Shown here: positions 36,254-46,224 of the stretch, piece after piece
Layout of the letters: each line of letters starts with the position of its first letter
How positions within the stretch are numbered: position 1 is the stretch's first letter
Source of the DNA: an uncultured Aurantimonas sp.
GTDB taxonomy: Bacteria; Pseudomonadota; Alphaproteobacteria; Rhizobiales; Rhizobiaceae
DNA: 64,000 nucleotides
Direction: 5' to 3'
Assembly (NCBI GenBank): GCA_947488615.1
Contig: CANKZU010000002.1
Span: 1-64,000, forward strand
The notes under the pieces: generated by a model
Told to the model about the DNA's origin: nothing
Database searches by the model: none
Seen by the model: the letters and a program-made list of their open reading frames with translations, nothing else
Program-made: the position numbers and the translations under genes

Positions 36254-37642
36254 TCAGCCGGGGTAAATCATCGTTGCCGGATCGACGATGCGGTCGTAAT
36301 CCGCCTCCGAGACGAGGCCGCTTGCCACCGCTTCCTGACGCAAGGTGGTGCCGTTCTGGTGCGCCGTCTTGGCGATCTTGGCGGCATTGTCGTAGCCGAT
36401 GGTCGGCGCCAGCGCGGTCACCAGCATCAGCGACTGTTCCATCAGGCTCCTGATCCGGTCCTCGTTGGCCTCGATGCCATCGACGCAATGTTCGGCGAAG
36501 CTTTCCATCGAATCGGCCAAAAGCCGGATCGAGGACAGGACCGCGTTGGCGATCACCGGCTTGAACACGTTGAGTTCGAAATGGCCCTGGCTGGCGGCGA
36601 CGGTCACCGTGGTCTCGTGGCCGAAGATCTCGGTCGCGACCATGGTGATCGCCTCGGCCTGGGTCGGATTGACCTTGCCGGGCATGATCGAGGAGCCGGG
36701 CTCGTTGGCCGGCAAATTGAGTTCGCCGAGGCCCGAGCGCGGCCCCGAGCCGAGGAAGCGGATGTCGTTGGCGATTTTCATCAGATCGGCGGCCAGCGAA
36801 TTGAGCGCCCCGTGGAAGAAGGTCAGCGCGCCGTGCGAAGCCAGCGCCTCGAACTTGTTCGTCGCGGTGCGGAACGGCTCGCCGGTGAGCGTGGCGATCT
36901 CGGCGGCGATCGCGGTGTCGAAGCCCTCCGGCGCGTTGAGGCCGGTGCCGACAGCCGTGCCACCCTGCGCCAGCGCGTAGACGCCGTCGAGGGAATCGCC
37001 GATCCGCTTCTTGGCAAGTTCCAGCGCGGCGGCGTAACCGGAAAACTCCTGGCCGAGCGTCACCGGTGTCGCGTCCTGGGTATGGGTGCGGCCGATCTTG
37101 ATGATCGACGCATATTCCTTGGCCTTGGCGTCGAGCGAGACGAAGAGCCGGTCGAGCGCGGGCAGGAGGCGCTCCGTCGTCTCGACGACCGCCGCGACAT
37201 GCATCGCCGTCGGAAACACGTCGTTGGACGATTGGCTCATATTGACGTGGTCGTTGGGATGGACCGGCTTTTTCGAGCCCATCGTGCCGCCGAGCATCTC
37301 GATCGCCCGGTTCGAGATCACCTCGTTGACATTCATATTGGTCTGGGTGCCGGACCCGGTCTGCCAGACGACGAGCGGGAAGTGATCGTCGAGCTTGCCG
37401 GCGATGATCTCGTCGGCGGCGCTTTCGATCGCGTCGGATATCTCGCCGTCGAGGCGGCCCATCGTGGTATTGACCCGCGCGGCGGCCTTCTTGACCGTGG
37501 CCAGCGCGACGATCAGCGGCATCGGCTGGCGGTCGCCGCCGATCTTGAAATTGTTGCGCGAGCGTTCGGTCTGGGCGCCCCAATAGCGGTCGGCCTCGAC
37601 CTCGATCGCGCCGATGGAATCGGTTTCCGTCCGGGTGCTCAT
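36254..37642 (-). CDS. fumC: class II fumarate hydratase
   Basis: A 462-residue aspartase/fumarase-superfamily enzyme. The signature [15 protein letters not shown] (near 315) and [13 protein letters not shown] near 98 identify class II fumarase; the catalytic His and Ser regions [14 protein letters not shown] and the GSS loop are complete. It interconverts fumarate and malate in the TCA cycle. ATG 37642 is preferred over the upstream in-frame ATG at 37666 because the protein then begins as other FumC proteins do (short lead before [13 protein letters not shown]). Stand-alone gene. Confidence 0.95.
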   Translation of the reverse strand: MSTRTETDSIGAIEVEADRYWGAQTERSRNNFKIGGDRQPMPLIVALATVKKAAARVNTTMGRLDGEISDAIESAADEIIAGKLDDHFPLVVWQTGSGTQTNMNVNEVISNRAIEMLGGTMGSKKPVHPNDHVNMSQSSNDVFPTAMHVAAVVETTERLLPALDRLFVSLDAKAKEYASIIKIGRTHTQDATPVTLGQEFSGYAAALELAKKRIGDSLDGVYALAQGGTAVGTGLNAPEGFDTAIAAEIATLTGEPFRTATNKFEALASHGALTFFHGALNSLAADLMKIANDIRFLGSGPRSGLGELNLPANEPGSSIMPGKVNPTQAEAITMVATEIFGHETTVTVAASQGHFELNVFKPVIANAVLSSIRLLADSMESFAEHCVDGIEANEDRIRSLMEQSLMLVTALAPTIGYDNAAKIAKTAHQNGTTLRQEAVASGLVSEADYDRIVDPATMIYPG

Positions 37643-37773
37643 CTCATGCCCTCGCTGCTCTGCCATGTCGTTGCGGCCTGCTTAACCGGCGTGCGCGCGG
37701 ATCGGAAGAGGCGAGGGCGGCGTAAAATCGGTTTAGATGGAGTCGGGGTCCGACGGTCGGCCGTGCCAGAACG

Positions 37774-37801
37774 AAAACGGGCGGATCGAAAGACCCGCCC
37801 G
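37774..37801 (-). terminator. terminator of the molybdoenzyme operon
   Basis: Inverted arms CGGGCGG (37778-37784) and CCGCCCG (37795-37801) with four A on the low side give, on the minus strand, a 7-bp stem with a TTTT tail. It lies 16 bp past the stop of the cytochrome gene. Confidence 0.7.
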
Positions 37802-37816
37802 TCCGATGCTCTAGCC

Positions 37817-38533
37817 TCAAGCCGCCGGGCAGTGGGCTCCGGTCGCGACCCAGGCTTCGTAGAGCTGGCCGAACTGTTCCTGCGTGCCGGGGGCCGGCTC
37901 GCGGCCTTCGCCCGGATTCCAGCCCCAGCCGACGAGATCGTCCTTCGCCATGTGCTCGACCAACTCGGCGAGGGTCTTGCCGCCGTTGCGGTTCTCGTCC
38001 TTGATCTGCGCGCAGATTTCGCCAAGGGACTTACCTTCCCACGCCATTTCGATGGGCGCGAGATGCCAGTTCGGATTGCCGGGGATCGATTGGATGTCCT
38101 CGGTCTGGGCGACGACCTCGGCGTTCTCTGGGCCATGGCAGGTGTTGCAGGTCATGCCGGGCGCACCGAAATTGGCGGCGCCCCGCACCACCGGCGGTTC
38201 GTGGATCACCATGTCGTCACCCTGAAGCGGCGAGTCGCCACGCGGGTGGCAGTTCACGCAGCGAGGATCCTGAAGCACCTTGCCGGTTTCCTCGAAGATG
38301 GCGATCGAGCGCTCTTTTTCGTCGGCGATGGAATCGAAGTCGGCGACGGTTTTCAAAGACCCTGTGTCTGTATCGGCCACCGCGGCCGGTGAGGCGGCAC
38401 CCGCCATATCAGGCGCCTTTTCCTGCGCCAGGCCGGGTCCCGAACCCAGGATGAGGCTCGTGGCCAGAGCCAGACCGGCCAAACGGCCCGCCAGAATGTG
38501 CGATACTGTCACTTTGAATATCCCGTTGTTCAC
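37817..38533 (-). CDS. periplasmic dihaem c-type cytochrome of the molybdoenzyme operon
   Basis: A 238-residue exported protein with an N-terminal hydrophobic signal (about 14-36) and two haem-binding motifs, CVNCH (92-96) and CNTCH (129-133). The type is the one encoded with isoquinoline-1-oxidoreductase-like molybdoenzymes and should take electrons from the 2Fe-2S subunit to the respiratory chain. The start is GTG 38533, which overlaps the Mo-subunit stop by 4 nt (GTGA). It is the last gene of a three-gene operon. Confidence 0.85.
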   Translation of the reverse strand: MNNGIFKVTVSHILAGRLAGLALATSLILGSGPGLAQEKAPDMAGAASPAAVADTDTGSLKTVADFDSIADEKERSIAIFEETGKVLQDPRCVNCHPRGDSPLQGDDMVIHEPPVVRGAANFGAPGMTCNTCHGPENAEVVAQTEDIQSIPGNPNWHLAPIEMAWEGKSLGEICAQIKDENRNGGKTLAELVEHMAKDDLVGWGWNPGEGREPAPGTQEQFGQLYEAWVATGAHCPAA

Positions 38534-40689
38534 GATGTCAGCGCCTTGACGATCGGCAGTTGCTGCACCGGCTGGCCGGTCAGGCGGCGCCAGGCATTGG
38601 CGACGGCCGGTCCGATCGGCGGCGTGCCCGGTTCGCCGACGCCGGTCGGCGCCTCGCTGGATTCGATGATCGCCACCTCGACCTCGGGCATCTCGTTGAT
38701 GCGCAGCGAGCGGTAGTCGTGGAAATTCGACTGTACGATCTCGCCGTCTTCGCCGAGGGTGATCTGGTTGAAGAGGACCGCGCCGAGTCCGTAGCCGATG
38801 CCGCCCTCCATCTGCGCGCGGATGATGTTGGGGTTGACCGCGACACCGCAGTCGACCGCGCACCAGACCTTGTGGACGCGCGGCTCCCCGTTGTCCCCGA
38901 TCGATACTTCGGCGATCTCGGCGACATAGGTGTTGAAGCTCTTGTGAACGGCGACGCCGCGCTCGCGCCCCTCGGGAACGTCCGCGCCCCAGTCGGCCAA
39001 CTCGGCCGCCTTGCGCAAAGCGCCGGCATGGCGGGGATAGTCGCCAAGCAGCGCGAGACGGCCTTCCACCGGGTCCTTGCCGGCCTTTTCCAGCAACTCG
39101 TCGATGAAGGTTTCGACCGCGAAGCCCGTGTGGGAGTGGCCGACCGAGCGCCACCACAGCACCGGCACCGGCGATTGCGGCTGATGCGAGAACACCCGCA
39201 GATTTGGAATGGCGTAGGGCAAATCCGACGCGCCCTCGACCGAGGTTTCATCCAGTTCGGTCTTTTGCATGACCGATTGCCCGGTGATCTGCTGGTCCCA
39301 GCCGACGATGTTGCCCCCGGCGTCCATCGCGCCCTTGAGCTTGTGGATGAAGATCGGACGATAGAACCCGCCGCGAATGTCGTCCTCGCGAGTCCACATG
39401 TGCTTGATCGGCCGCGTCATGCCCGAGGCTTTGAACGCTTCGGCCGCCTCGCGCATATAGGGCGAGCCGAACTGCGCCCGGCGGCCGAAGCTGCCGCCCG
39501 CAAGCTGGGTGTTGACCCGCACCTTGGCCGGGTCGACGCCGCACACATCGGCGATCGCCGCCTTGTCCTGCCCGGGAAATTGCGAGCCGTTATAGCAATC
39601 GATGGAGCCGTCCTCGGCCTGGATCAGCACCGCGTCGAGCGGCTCCATCGGTGCATGGGCGAGATACGGAAACACGATCTCGCGCTCCAGCACCGTGGTG
39701 CCCTCGGCGTCCATCGCACTCTCGACCTCGCCGGTGTTGGTGGCCTCGAGTCCAGCCTCCGAGAAAAGCGTGCGATAATCGGCGTGGATCTCCTCGCTGG
39801 AGCGCGTCTCCGCCGCCGTGAGATCCCAGTCGATTGTCAATGCCGCCCGCCCTTTCAGCGCGGCGAAGGTGTTTTCGGCGAAGACGGCAACGCCTTGCGT
39901 GATCTGCTTGACGTCGACGACGCCGGGAACCTTGCGGGCTTCGGTATCATCGAAGCTCTTCACCGTGGCGCCGAAATGCGCGGGATGCGCGACCATGGCA
40001 ATCAGCATGTCGTCGGCCAGCACGTCGAGCGTGAACACCGCCTGACCGTTGGTCTTCTCCGGCGTGTCGAGCTTCGGTCGGTCGGTGCCGATTAGCGCGA
40101 AATCCTTCGGATCCTTGAGCTTCGGCTCGGCCGGCGCCTCCATGGTGGCGGCTTTCTCGGCAAGTTCGCCGAAGCCGGATTCCTTGCCTGACGCCTCGTG
40201 CCGGACGCGGCCCTTGGCGACGGTGATCTCTCCGGCCGAAACGCCCCACTCCTCGGCGGCCGCGGCGACCAGCATCGCCCGCGCGGTGGCGCCGGCCTTG
40301 CGCATCTGCTCGTAGGAGTTGGCAATCGCGGTCGAGCCGCCGGTTCCCTGAATGCCGAAGGCGAGATTGGCGTAGAGTTCGTCATTGGCCGGCGCGGCGG
40401 CGACGCGCATCTGGCTCCAGTCGGCGTCGAGCTCCTCGGCCACCAGCGTGGTCAGACCCGTGTAAGGACCCTGGCCGAACTCGATATGCTTCGACAGGAC
40501 CGTCACCAGGCCGTCTGGCGCGACGCGCACGAACGCATTGAGATCCTGAACCGGCCCTGCCGCGTCGGCCGGCGCGCCTTGCAGCAAGGAAGCCGCGGCT
40601 CTGCCGCGCATGGCCAGACTCACGCCGACGACCAGACCCGCACCGAGGAGGAAGCCCCGGCGTGTCGGTTGGATGGTTTGAAGGTTCAT
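38530..40689 (-). CDS. xanthine-oxidase-family molybdopterin-binding subunit (IorB-like)
   Basis: A 719-residue molybdenum-cofactor subunit of the isoquinoline 1-oxidoreductase/aldehyde oxidoreductase type. A twin-arginine signal (TRRGFLLGAG at 9-18) sends the folded complex to the periplasm. Family motifs include the duplicated N-terminal domain (FVRVAPDGLVTVLSKHIEFGQGPYTGL near 52) and a GVGEPGTPPIG run near 690 containing the catalytic glutamate region. It hydroxylates or oxidises an N-heterocycle or aldehyde; the substrate is unknown. It lies between the 2Fe-2S and cytochrome genes. Confidence 0.85.
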   Translation of the reverse strand: MNLQTIQPTRRGFLLGAGLVVGVSLAMRGRAAASLLQGAPADAAGPVQDLNAFVRVAPDGLVTVLSKHIEFGQGPYTGLTTLVAEELDADWSQMRVAAAPANDELYANLAFGIQGTGGSTAIANSYEQMRKAGATARAMLVAAAAEEWGVSAGEITVAKGRVRHEASGKESGFGELAEKAATMEAPAEPKLKDPKDFALIGTDRPKLDTPEKTNGQAVFTLDVLADDMLIAMVAHPAHFGATVKSFDDTEARKVPGVVDVKQITQGVAVFAENTFAALKGRAALTIDWDLTAAETRSSEEIHADYRTLFSEAGLEATNTGEVESAMDAEGTTVLEREIVFPYLAHAPMEPLDAVLIQAEDGSIDCYNGSQFPGQDKAAIADVCGVDPAKVRVNTQLAGGSFGRRAQFGSPYMREAAEAFKASGMTRPIKHMWTREDDIRGGFYRPIFIHKLKGAMDAGGNIVGWDQQITGQSVMQKTELDETSVEGASDLPYAIPNLRVFSHQPQSPVPVLWWRSVGHSHTGFAVETFIDELLEKAGKDPVEGRLALLGDYPRHAGALRKAAELADWGADVPEGRERGVAVHKSFNTYVAEIAEVSIGDNGEPRVHKVWCAVDCGVAVNPNIIRAQMEGGIGYGLGAVLFNQITLGEDGEIVQSNFHDYRSLRINEMPEVEVAIIESSEAPTGVGEPGTPPIGPAVANAWRRLTGQPVQQLPIVKALTS

Positions 40690-40692
40690 GGG

Positions 40693-41151
40693 TCAGCCCT
40701 CCAGCTTCGCGGCGGCGTCGTGGATCGCCTGGCGGATGCGGACATAGGTGGCGCACCGGCAAATGTTGCCGGCCATCGCGTTGTCGATGTCCTCGTCGCT
40801 CGGCTTGGGATTGAACTGCAGCAGTGAGACTGCCGACATGATCTGGCCGGACTGGCAATAGCCGCATTGAGGCACGTCGATCGCTGTCCAGGCGGCCTGG
40901 ACCGCCTCGGCCTCGCGACCCTCGGCCCCTTCGATGGTGGTGACACTTGATCCATCGACGGTCGAAATCGGGGTGATGCAGGAGCGGCGGGTCATGCCGT
41001 CGAGATGGACGGTGCAGGCGCCGCATTGGGCGATGCCGCAGCCATATTTCGTGCCTGTGAGCTTTTCCGCGTCGCGGATCACCCAGAGCAGCGGTGTGTC
41101 GGGATCGCCGTCGAACGTCTTGTCTTCGCCGTTAAGCGTGAAATTGATCAA
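40693..41151 (-). CDS. 2Fe-2S subunit of the molybdoenzyme (IorA-like)
   Basis: A 152-residue ferredoxin-like subunit with two [2Fe-2S] sites: the N-terminal plant-type cluster [15 protein letters not shown]...SC (near 38-58) and the C-terminal helical-bundle cluster CGYCQSG...ICRCATY (near 96-135). It carries electrons from the Mo site to the cytochrome. The start is TTG 41151, made convincing by a full AAGGAGG Shine-Dalgarno sequence five bases upstream. It lacks its own signal and presumably rides out with the Tat-targeted Mo subunit. Confidence 0.9.
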   Translation of the reverse strand: MINFTLNGEDKTFDGDPDTPLLWVIRDAEKLTGTKYGCGIAQCGACTVHLDGMTRRSCITPISTVDGSSVTTIEGAEGREAEAVQAAWTAIDVPQCGYCQSGQIMSAVSLLQFNPKPSDEDIDNAMAGNICRCATYVRIRQAIHDAAAKLEG

Positions 41152-41376
41152 CGAAGCCTCCTTGCGGTTGGCTGAAAGGGAGCGGCCGGAAATTTCATGC
41201 GGCCGGAAATTAGCATTTACAAAAATTTAGCCGCGGCCTTACGAGGGGCAAGGGCAGCCGCGTGGCGGGAAAGCGAACTCTGTGTTCACCTGCGGCTCTT
41301 GGCGGAGCTGTTGACAGCAGTAACGGCCGGGGCAGCGGGCAGTCGGCGCCCGCAGATGCTGGCGAGCAGGCGAAAC

Positions 41377-41408
41377 GAAAAGGGCCGTTCCCTCGCGGGA
41401 GCGGCCCT
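41377..41408 (-). terminator. terminator of csbD
   Basis: AGGGCCG and CGGCCCT close an imperfect stem that continues TCCC/GGGA inside; four A on the low side become TTTT on the minus strand. It begins 27 bp after the csbD stop. Confidence 0.75.
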
Positions 41409-41434
41409 CGATATCAGTGCGGTGCGACCAATGG

Positions 41435-41617
41435 TCACTTCATCTGGTCGCGCACCGCATCCTTGACCTTGCCGTAATTCTTCTGGGTCTTGCCCTCGGC
41501 CTGATCAACCTTGCCTTCGGCTTCCAGTCGCTCGTTGCCGACCGCTTTGCCCGCTGCTTCCTTGAGCTTTCCGCCAGTTTCCTTGGCGCCGCCCTCGATC
41601 TCGTTCTTGTCGACCAT
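41435..41617 (-). CDS. CsbD-family stress protein
   Basis: A 60-residue, highly charged protein; MVDKNEIEGGAKETGGKLKE and the following GKVDQAEGKTQKNYGKVKDA are the CsbD repeat pattern. CsbD proteins are small, soluble, general-stress induced proteins without a proven biochemical activity. ATG 41617 has an AAGGA site and gives the usual family length; the open frame extends upstream but without support. An EcfG promoter 53 bp upstream and a terminator downstream make this a self-contained stress gene. Confidence 0.9.
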   Translation of the reverse strand: MVDKNEIEGGAKETGGKLKEAAGKAVGNERLEAEGKVDQAEGKTQKNYGKVKDAVRDQMK

Positions 41618-41669
41618 CGATCCATTCCTTTGAGAAACAGTCCGGCGAAATGCCAGGCTTCGGAAAACA

Positions 41670-41694
41670 AACGCGTTTCCCGAGCACGCGTTCC
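41670..41694 (-). promoter_or_regulatory. EcfG (general stress response) promoter of csbD
   Basis: On the minus strand GGAAC (41694-41690) is followed after exactly 16 bases by CGTT (41673-41670). This matches the GGAAC-N16/17-CGTT consensus of alphaproteobacterial EcfG/RpoE2 sigma factors. The -10 element is 53 bp before the csbD ATG, and CsbD genes are known EcfG targets. Confidence 0.85.
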
Positions 41695-41938
41695 CTGGGA
41701 CCACGGGGTAATTCGTTGGCTGGCCAAAGGCGAGTTAGAGCGCGCATCGCGCGGAGGCGACAATGAACTGGCGACTTATCGCCGGAGGTTATGGCCTGCG
41801 GTCCTCGCGATATGACATGAGCCGAAGGCCAGCTCCTGGCATTGCTCCGCTCGCATGATTGCGGGAGAAATAAGTAAAACAATCGTAAATTTTACAGTGC
41901 CTACGAAATAATACGGAAATTAAGGCACAAGAACGTTT

Positions 41939-41963
41939 GGAACGCATGTTGAGAATGGGCGTC
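41939..41963 (+). promoter_or_regulatory. EcfG-like promoter of the secreted repeat protein gene
   Basis: GGAAC (41939-41943), 16 bases, then CGTC (41960-41963): one mismatch from the EcfG consensus, 58 bp before the ATG at 42022. The match is weaker than for csbD, but the spacing and position are right. Confidence 0.6.
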
Positions 41964-42021
41964 TATCTCAGGATTGCAACGTGGCCGCAACAAAAAGCGA
42001 CCAGTAAACTGGAGAAGTATC

Positions 42022-42831
42022 ATGCGTTTCCGTGAAATGACTGCCATTGCAACCATTCTTGCAGCCGTGAGCTTGGCGGGGAACCCTGCTTTGGCGCAGT
42101 TGGGGGCGGGTGCAGACGCCGGTGTCGGCGGCACGGATGTTTCCGCCGATGCAGCTGTAGGTGGCACGACCACCGGCGACGTCAGCGTCAGTGACGGCAC
42201 GACCAACACGACAGGCGATGTGAGCATCGGCACTGGCGGCGGCACGACGACCGGTGACGCCACCGCAACCAACGGCACGACGGATACGACGGGCGATGTA
42301 AGCGTCGGCACTGGTGGCGGCACGACGACCGGTGACGTCAGCATCAGCGATGGCACGACCAACACGACGGGCGATGTGAGCATCGGCACCGACGGCTCCA
42401 CCACAACCGGCGATGCCAACATCGGCACGGCCGGCGGCACCCAAGGCACGGTGACGATCAACGCGGCGGACGGGGTGGACGCGAATGTCAATCTCGACAT
42501 CAGCGGTCTGGCCCCCACAAGCGCGGCTGCCCGTCTTGATATCAATGGCGACGGGCTTCTCAATGCGAGCGACGACGTCAATGGCGACGGCAGGATAGAT
42601 CAGGCTGATGCGAGTGCGAAGTCCAGCCGGACTGCCGCAGCGTCACCCGCTGGTTCCTCGTCGCGGCTCGGCAGCCTCGCCAGCCTGAGCGCAAGCGACT
42701 TGCGCGGCGCATTGGCCAACCTGGAGGAGCAGGAGATCAGGAAGATCAAGGTCACGTGCGGTGATGTTCTTGCCGACTCCGGAGCGACGGCGGCCGAGAA
42801 GGCCGTTTGCGATGTGGTTGGCTCGCTCTAA
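42022..42831 (+). CDS. secreted repeat protein with two EF-hand loops
   Basis: A 269-residue exported protein of unknown function. Residues 1-25 are a signal peptide (cleavage after ALA). Residues 47-124 are three 26-residue repeats of Gly, Thr, Asp and Ser (each built of two halves, GGTTTGDVSVSD and GTTNTTGDVSIGTG), with a decayed fourth copy to about 150. Residues 173-184 (DINGDGLLNASD) and 185-196 (DVNGDGRIDQAD) are two adjacent calcium-binding EF-hand/dockerin-like loops. The tail holds two cysteines, C246 and C263, a likely disulfide. ATG 42022 has a TGGAGAAG ribosome site. The repeats suggest a beta-solenoid or flexible stalk that could be calcium-stabilised outside the cell. Confidence 0.85.
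   Translation: MRFREMTAIATILAAVSLAGNPALAQLGAGADAGVGGTDVSADAAVGGTTTGDVSVSDGTTNTTGDVSIGTGGGTTTGDATATNGTTDTTGDVSVGTGGGTTTGDVSISDGTTNTTGDVSIGTDGSTTTGDANIGTAGGTQGTVTINAADGVDANVNLDISGLAPTSAAARLDINGDGLLNASDDVNGDGRIDQADASAKSSRTAAASPAGSSSRLGSLASLSASDLRGALANLEEQEIRKIKVTCGDVLADSGATAAEKAVCDVVGSL
42160..42393 (+). repeat. three tandem 78-bp repeats inside the secreted protein gene
   Basis: Units 42160-42237, 42238-42315 and 42316-42393 encode the 26-residue protein repeats; a degenerate fourth begins at 42394. Units one and three differ at few codons, so the array probably expands and contracts by slippage or recombination. Confidence 0.85.
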
Positions 42832-42854
42832 GCCGCTTCCTGTCCGCAAAGAAG

Positions 42855-42894
42855 AAGAGGCGGAGCTCGTTCGAGCCCCGCCTCTTGGTTTTTT
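42855..42894 (+). terminator. strong rho-independent terminator after the secreted repeat protein gene
   Basis: An outer stem AAGAGGCGG/CCGCCTCTT encloses an inner GCTCG/CGAGC stem with a TT loop; the stem is followed by GG and six T. It starts 23 bp past the stop codon. Confidence 0.9.
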
Positions 42895-42910
42895 GGGATT
42901 TGGCCTGTGC

Positions 42911-44779
<1,869 letters not shown>

Positions 44780-45076
44780 TTAGGCGACGACGCCCATGAT
44801 ATCGGATTCCTTCATGATCAGGAGGTCTTCGCCATTGAGCTTGACCTCGGTGCCCGACCATTTGCCGAACAGCACGCGGTCGCCGGCCTTGACGTCGAGT
44901 GCGATAACCTTGCCGCTCTCGTCGCGGGCGCCGGAGCCGACGGCGATGATCTCGCCTTCCTGGGGCTTTTCCTTCGCCGTATCCGGAATGATGATCCCGC
45001 CAGCGGTCTTGGCTTCGGATTCCACCCGGCGTACGACGACGCGATCGTGCAGGGGACGGAAATTCACAGCTGCCAT
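44780..45076 (-). CDS. groES: 10-kDa co-chaperonin GroES
   Basis: A 98-residue co-chaperonin with the usual start [17 protein letters not shown], the mobile loop [22 protein letters not shown] at 18-40 and the end [14 protein letters not shown]. It caps GroEL. First gene of the groESL operon, preceded by CIRCE 64 bp upstream. Confidence 0.99.
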   Translation of the reverse strand: MAAVNFRPLHDRVVVRRVESEAKTAGGIIIPDTAKEKPQEGEIIAVGSGARDESGKVIALDVKAGDRVLFGKWSGTEVKLNGEDLLIMKESDIMGVVA

Positions 45077-45139
45077 GTTCGTTGAACCCTTCGTTGAACG
45101 AATGCGGCCGGACCCAGAACGGGACCCGGCTCGAAGAAT

Positions 45140-45166
45140 TTGGCACTCACCAATGGAGAGTGCTAA
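45140..45166. promoter_or_regulatory. CIRCE operator (HrcA binding site)
   Basis: TTGGCACTC, nine bases, GAGTGCTAA: one mismatch (G for A at position 3) from the consensus TTAGCACTC-N9-GAGTGCTAA. It lies between the heat-shock promoter and groES, so HrcA bound here would block the operon. Confidence 0.95.
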
Positions 45167-45175
45167 CGACGAGGC

Positions 45176-45205
45176 AGATAGGGTGGAGCGCGGCGCGATG
45201 TCAAG
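45176..45205 (-). promoter_or_regulatory. RpoH-type heat-shock promoter of groESL
   Basis: On the minus strand CTTGACA (45205-45199) and CCCTATCT (45183-45176) are separated by 15 bases, matching the alphaproteobacterial sigma-32 pattern CTTG...CCYTAT. CIRCE follows 10 bp downstream of the -10, the classic dual control of groESL. Confidence 0.75.
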
Positions 45206-45360
45206 ATGTCGGGGATGGCGGACGACAGGATTTTTATAACGCCGAGACGGCCAGGCTCGGCTCGTTCGTCAGGACGCAGGTCCAGTCGATCCGCGCCTTG
45301 ACCGGTCGTCGCCCCGCCTCTATCGCCTCTGGCGACCAGTTGAAAGACAGCGGGCCGTCA

Positions 45361-46224
45361 ATGGACACCACTCCTTCCAGTATTTCAGGCATCAGTCGCA
45401 GAGTCGAGGCACTGGCCGAGGTCTCCACCGGCTACGATGCGCTGTTCTGCGACGTATGGGGCGTCGTCCACAATGGCGAACGCAAGCACCCGGCCGCCGA
45501 AGTCGCCTTGACGGCGGCGCGCGGGGCCGGCGCGAAGGTGGTTCTTTTGACCAATTCGCCGCGCCCCTCGGCCAGCGTCGTTAGCCAGCTCGACGCGCTG
45601 GAGTTTTCGCGGGACGCCTATGATGCGGTCGTCACCTCCGGCGATGCCACCCGCGCCCTGATCGCGGCGACCGGCGGGCCGGTCTTCCATCTCGGCCCGG
45701 CACGGGACATTGAGCTGTTCGACGGGCTGGGTGTCGCGCGGGTCGACGAGGCGGACGCGGCGGTGGTTGTGGCGACCGGTCTTTATGACGACGAGTCGGA
45801 GACGCCCGCCGACTATGGCGATCTCCTGTCGCGTCTGCATTCCCGCGGCCTGCCGATGATCTGCGCCAATCCCGACATCGTCGTGCATCGCGGCGACCGG
45901 TTGATTTACTGTGCCGGCGCCCTTGCGCAGGGCTATGCCGCCCTCGGGGCGACGGTGCATCTCGCCGGCAAGCCGCATCGGCCGATCTACGACGTGGCAA
46001 CACGGGTGGCCGGCATGTCCGATCGCGCGCGCATTCTCGCCATCGGCGACGGCCTGATGACCGACATCAAGGGCGCCAACGAGTTCGGCGTCGATGTGCT
46101 GCTGATCACCGACGGCGTCCATGGCGACGAATTCGGCGGACCGGGCCCCGACGCGGCGGCGGTCGCGCGGGTCTTGGCCAAACGCGGTCTCGACGCCCGC
46201 TATTTCATGGCGGCGCTGGCATGA
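45361..46224 (+). CDS. HAD-superfamily subfamily IIA phosphatase-like protein (TIGR01459 type)
   Basis: A 287-residue HAD hydrolase. Motif I is FCDVWGVVHNG (D31; the second Asp of DxD is replaced by Trp, as in this subgroup), motif II is LLTNSPRPS, and motif IV is AIGDGLMTDIKGAN. It resembles NagD-like sugar phosphatases; the alphaproteobacterial subgroup is typically found beside ribF. ATG 45361 is chosen because the HAD domain starts at residue 24; an open frame continues upstream into the groES promoter. It overlaps ribF by 4 nt (ATGA). Confidence 0.85.
   Translation: MDTTPSSISGISRRVEALAEVSTGYDALFCDVWGVVHNGERKHPAAEVALTAARGAGAKVVLLTNSPRPSASVVSQLDALEFSRDAYDAVVTSGDATRALIAATGGPVFHLGPARDIELFDGLGVARVDEADAAVVVATGLYDDESETPADYGDLLSRLHSRGLPMICANPDIVVHRGDRLIYCAGALAQGYAALGATVHLAGKPHRPIYDVATRVAGMSDRARILAIGDGLMTDIKGANEFGVDVLLITDGVHGDEFGGPGPDAAAVARVLAKRGLDARYFMAALA

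Larger units (their letters stand above)
41618..42021. other. divergent intergenic region between csbD and the secreted repeat protein gene
   Basis: About 400 bp without a gene. It holds two oppositely directed EcfG-like promoters (41670-41694 and 41939-41963) and an AT-rich core (about 41860-41935) with an 11-bp palindrome GTAAATTTTAC at 41885-41895. Confidence 0.6.

Noticed and set aside
36146..38392. 748-codon open frame opposite fumC and the cytochrome gene
   Set aside because: Spans two well-supported genes on the other strand and shows no recognisable motif.
42160..42393. possible CRISPR-like array
   Set aside because: The 78-bp units are contiguous, have no spacers and encode an in-frame protein repeat.
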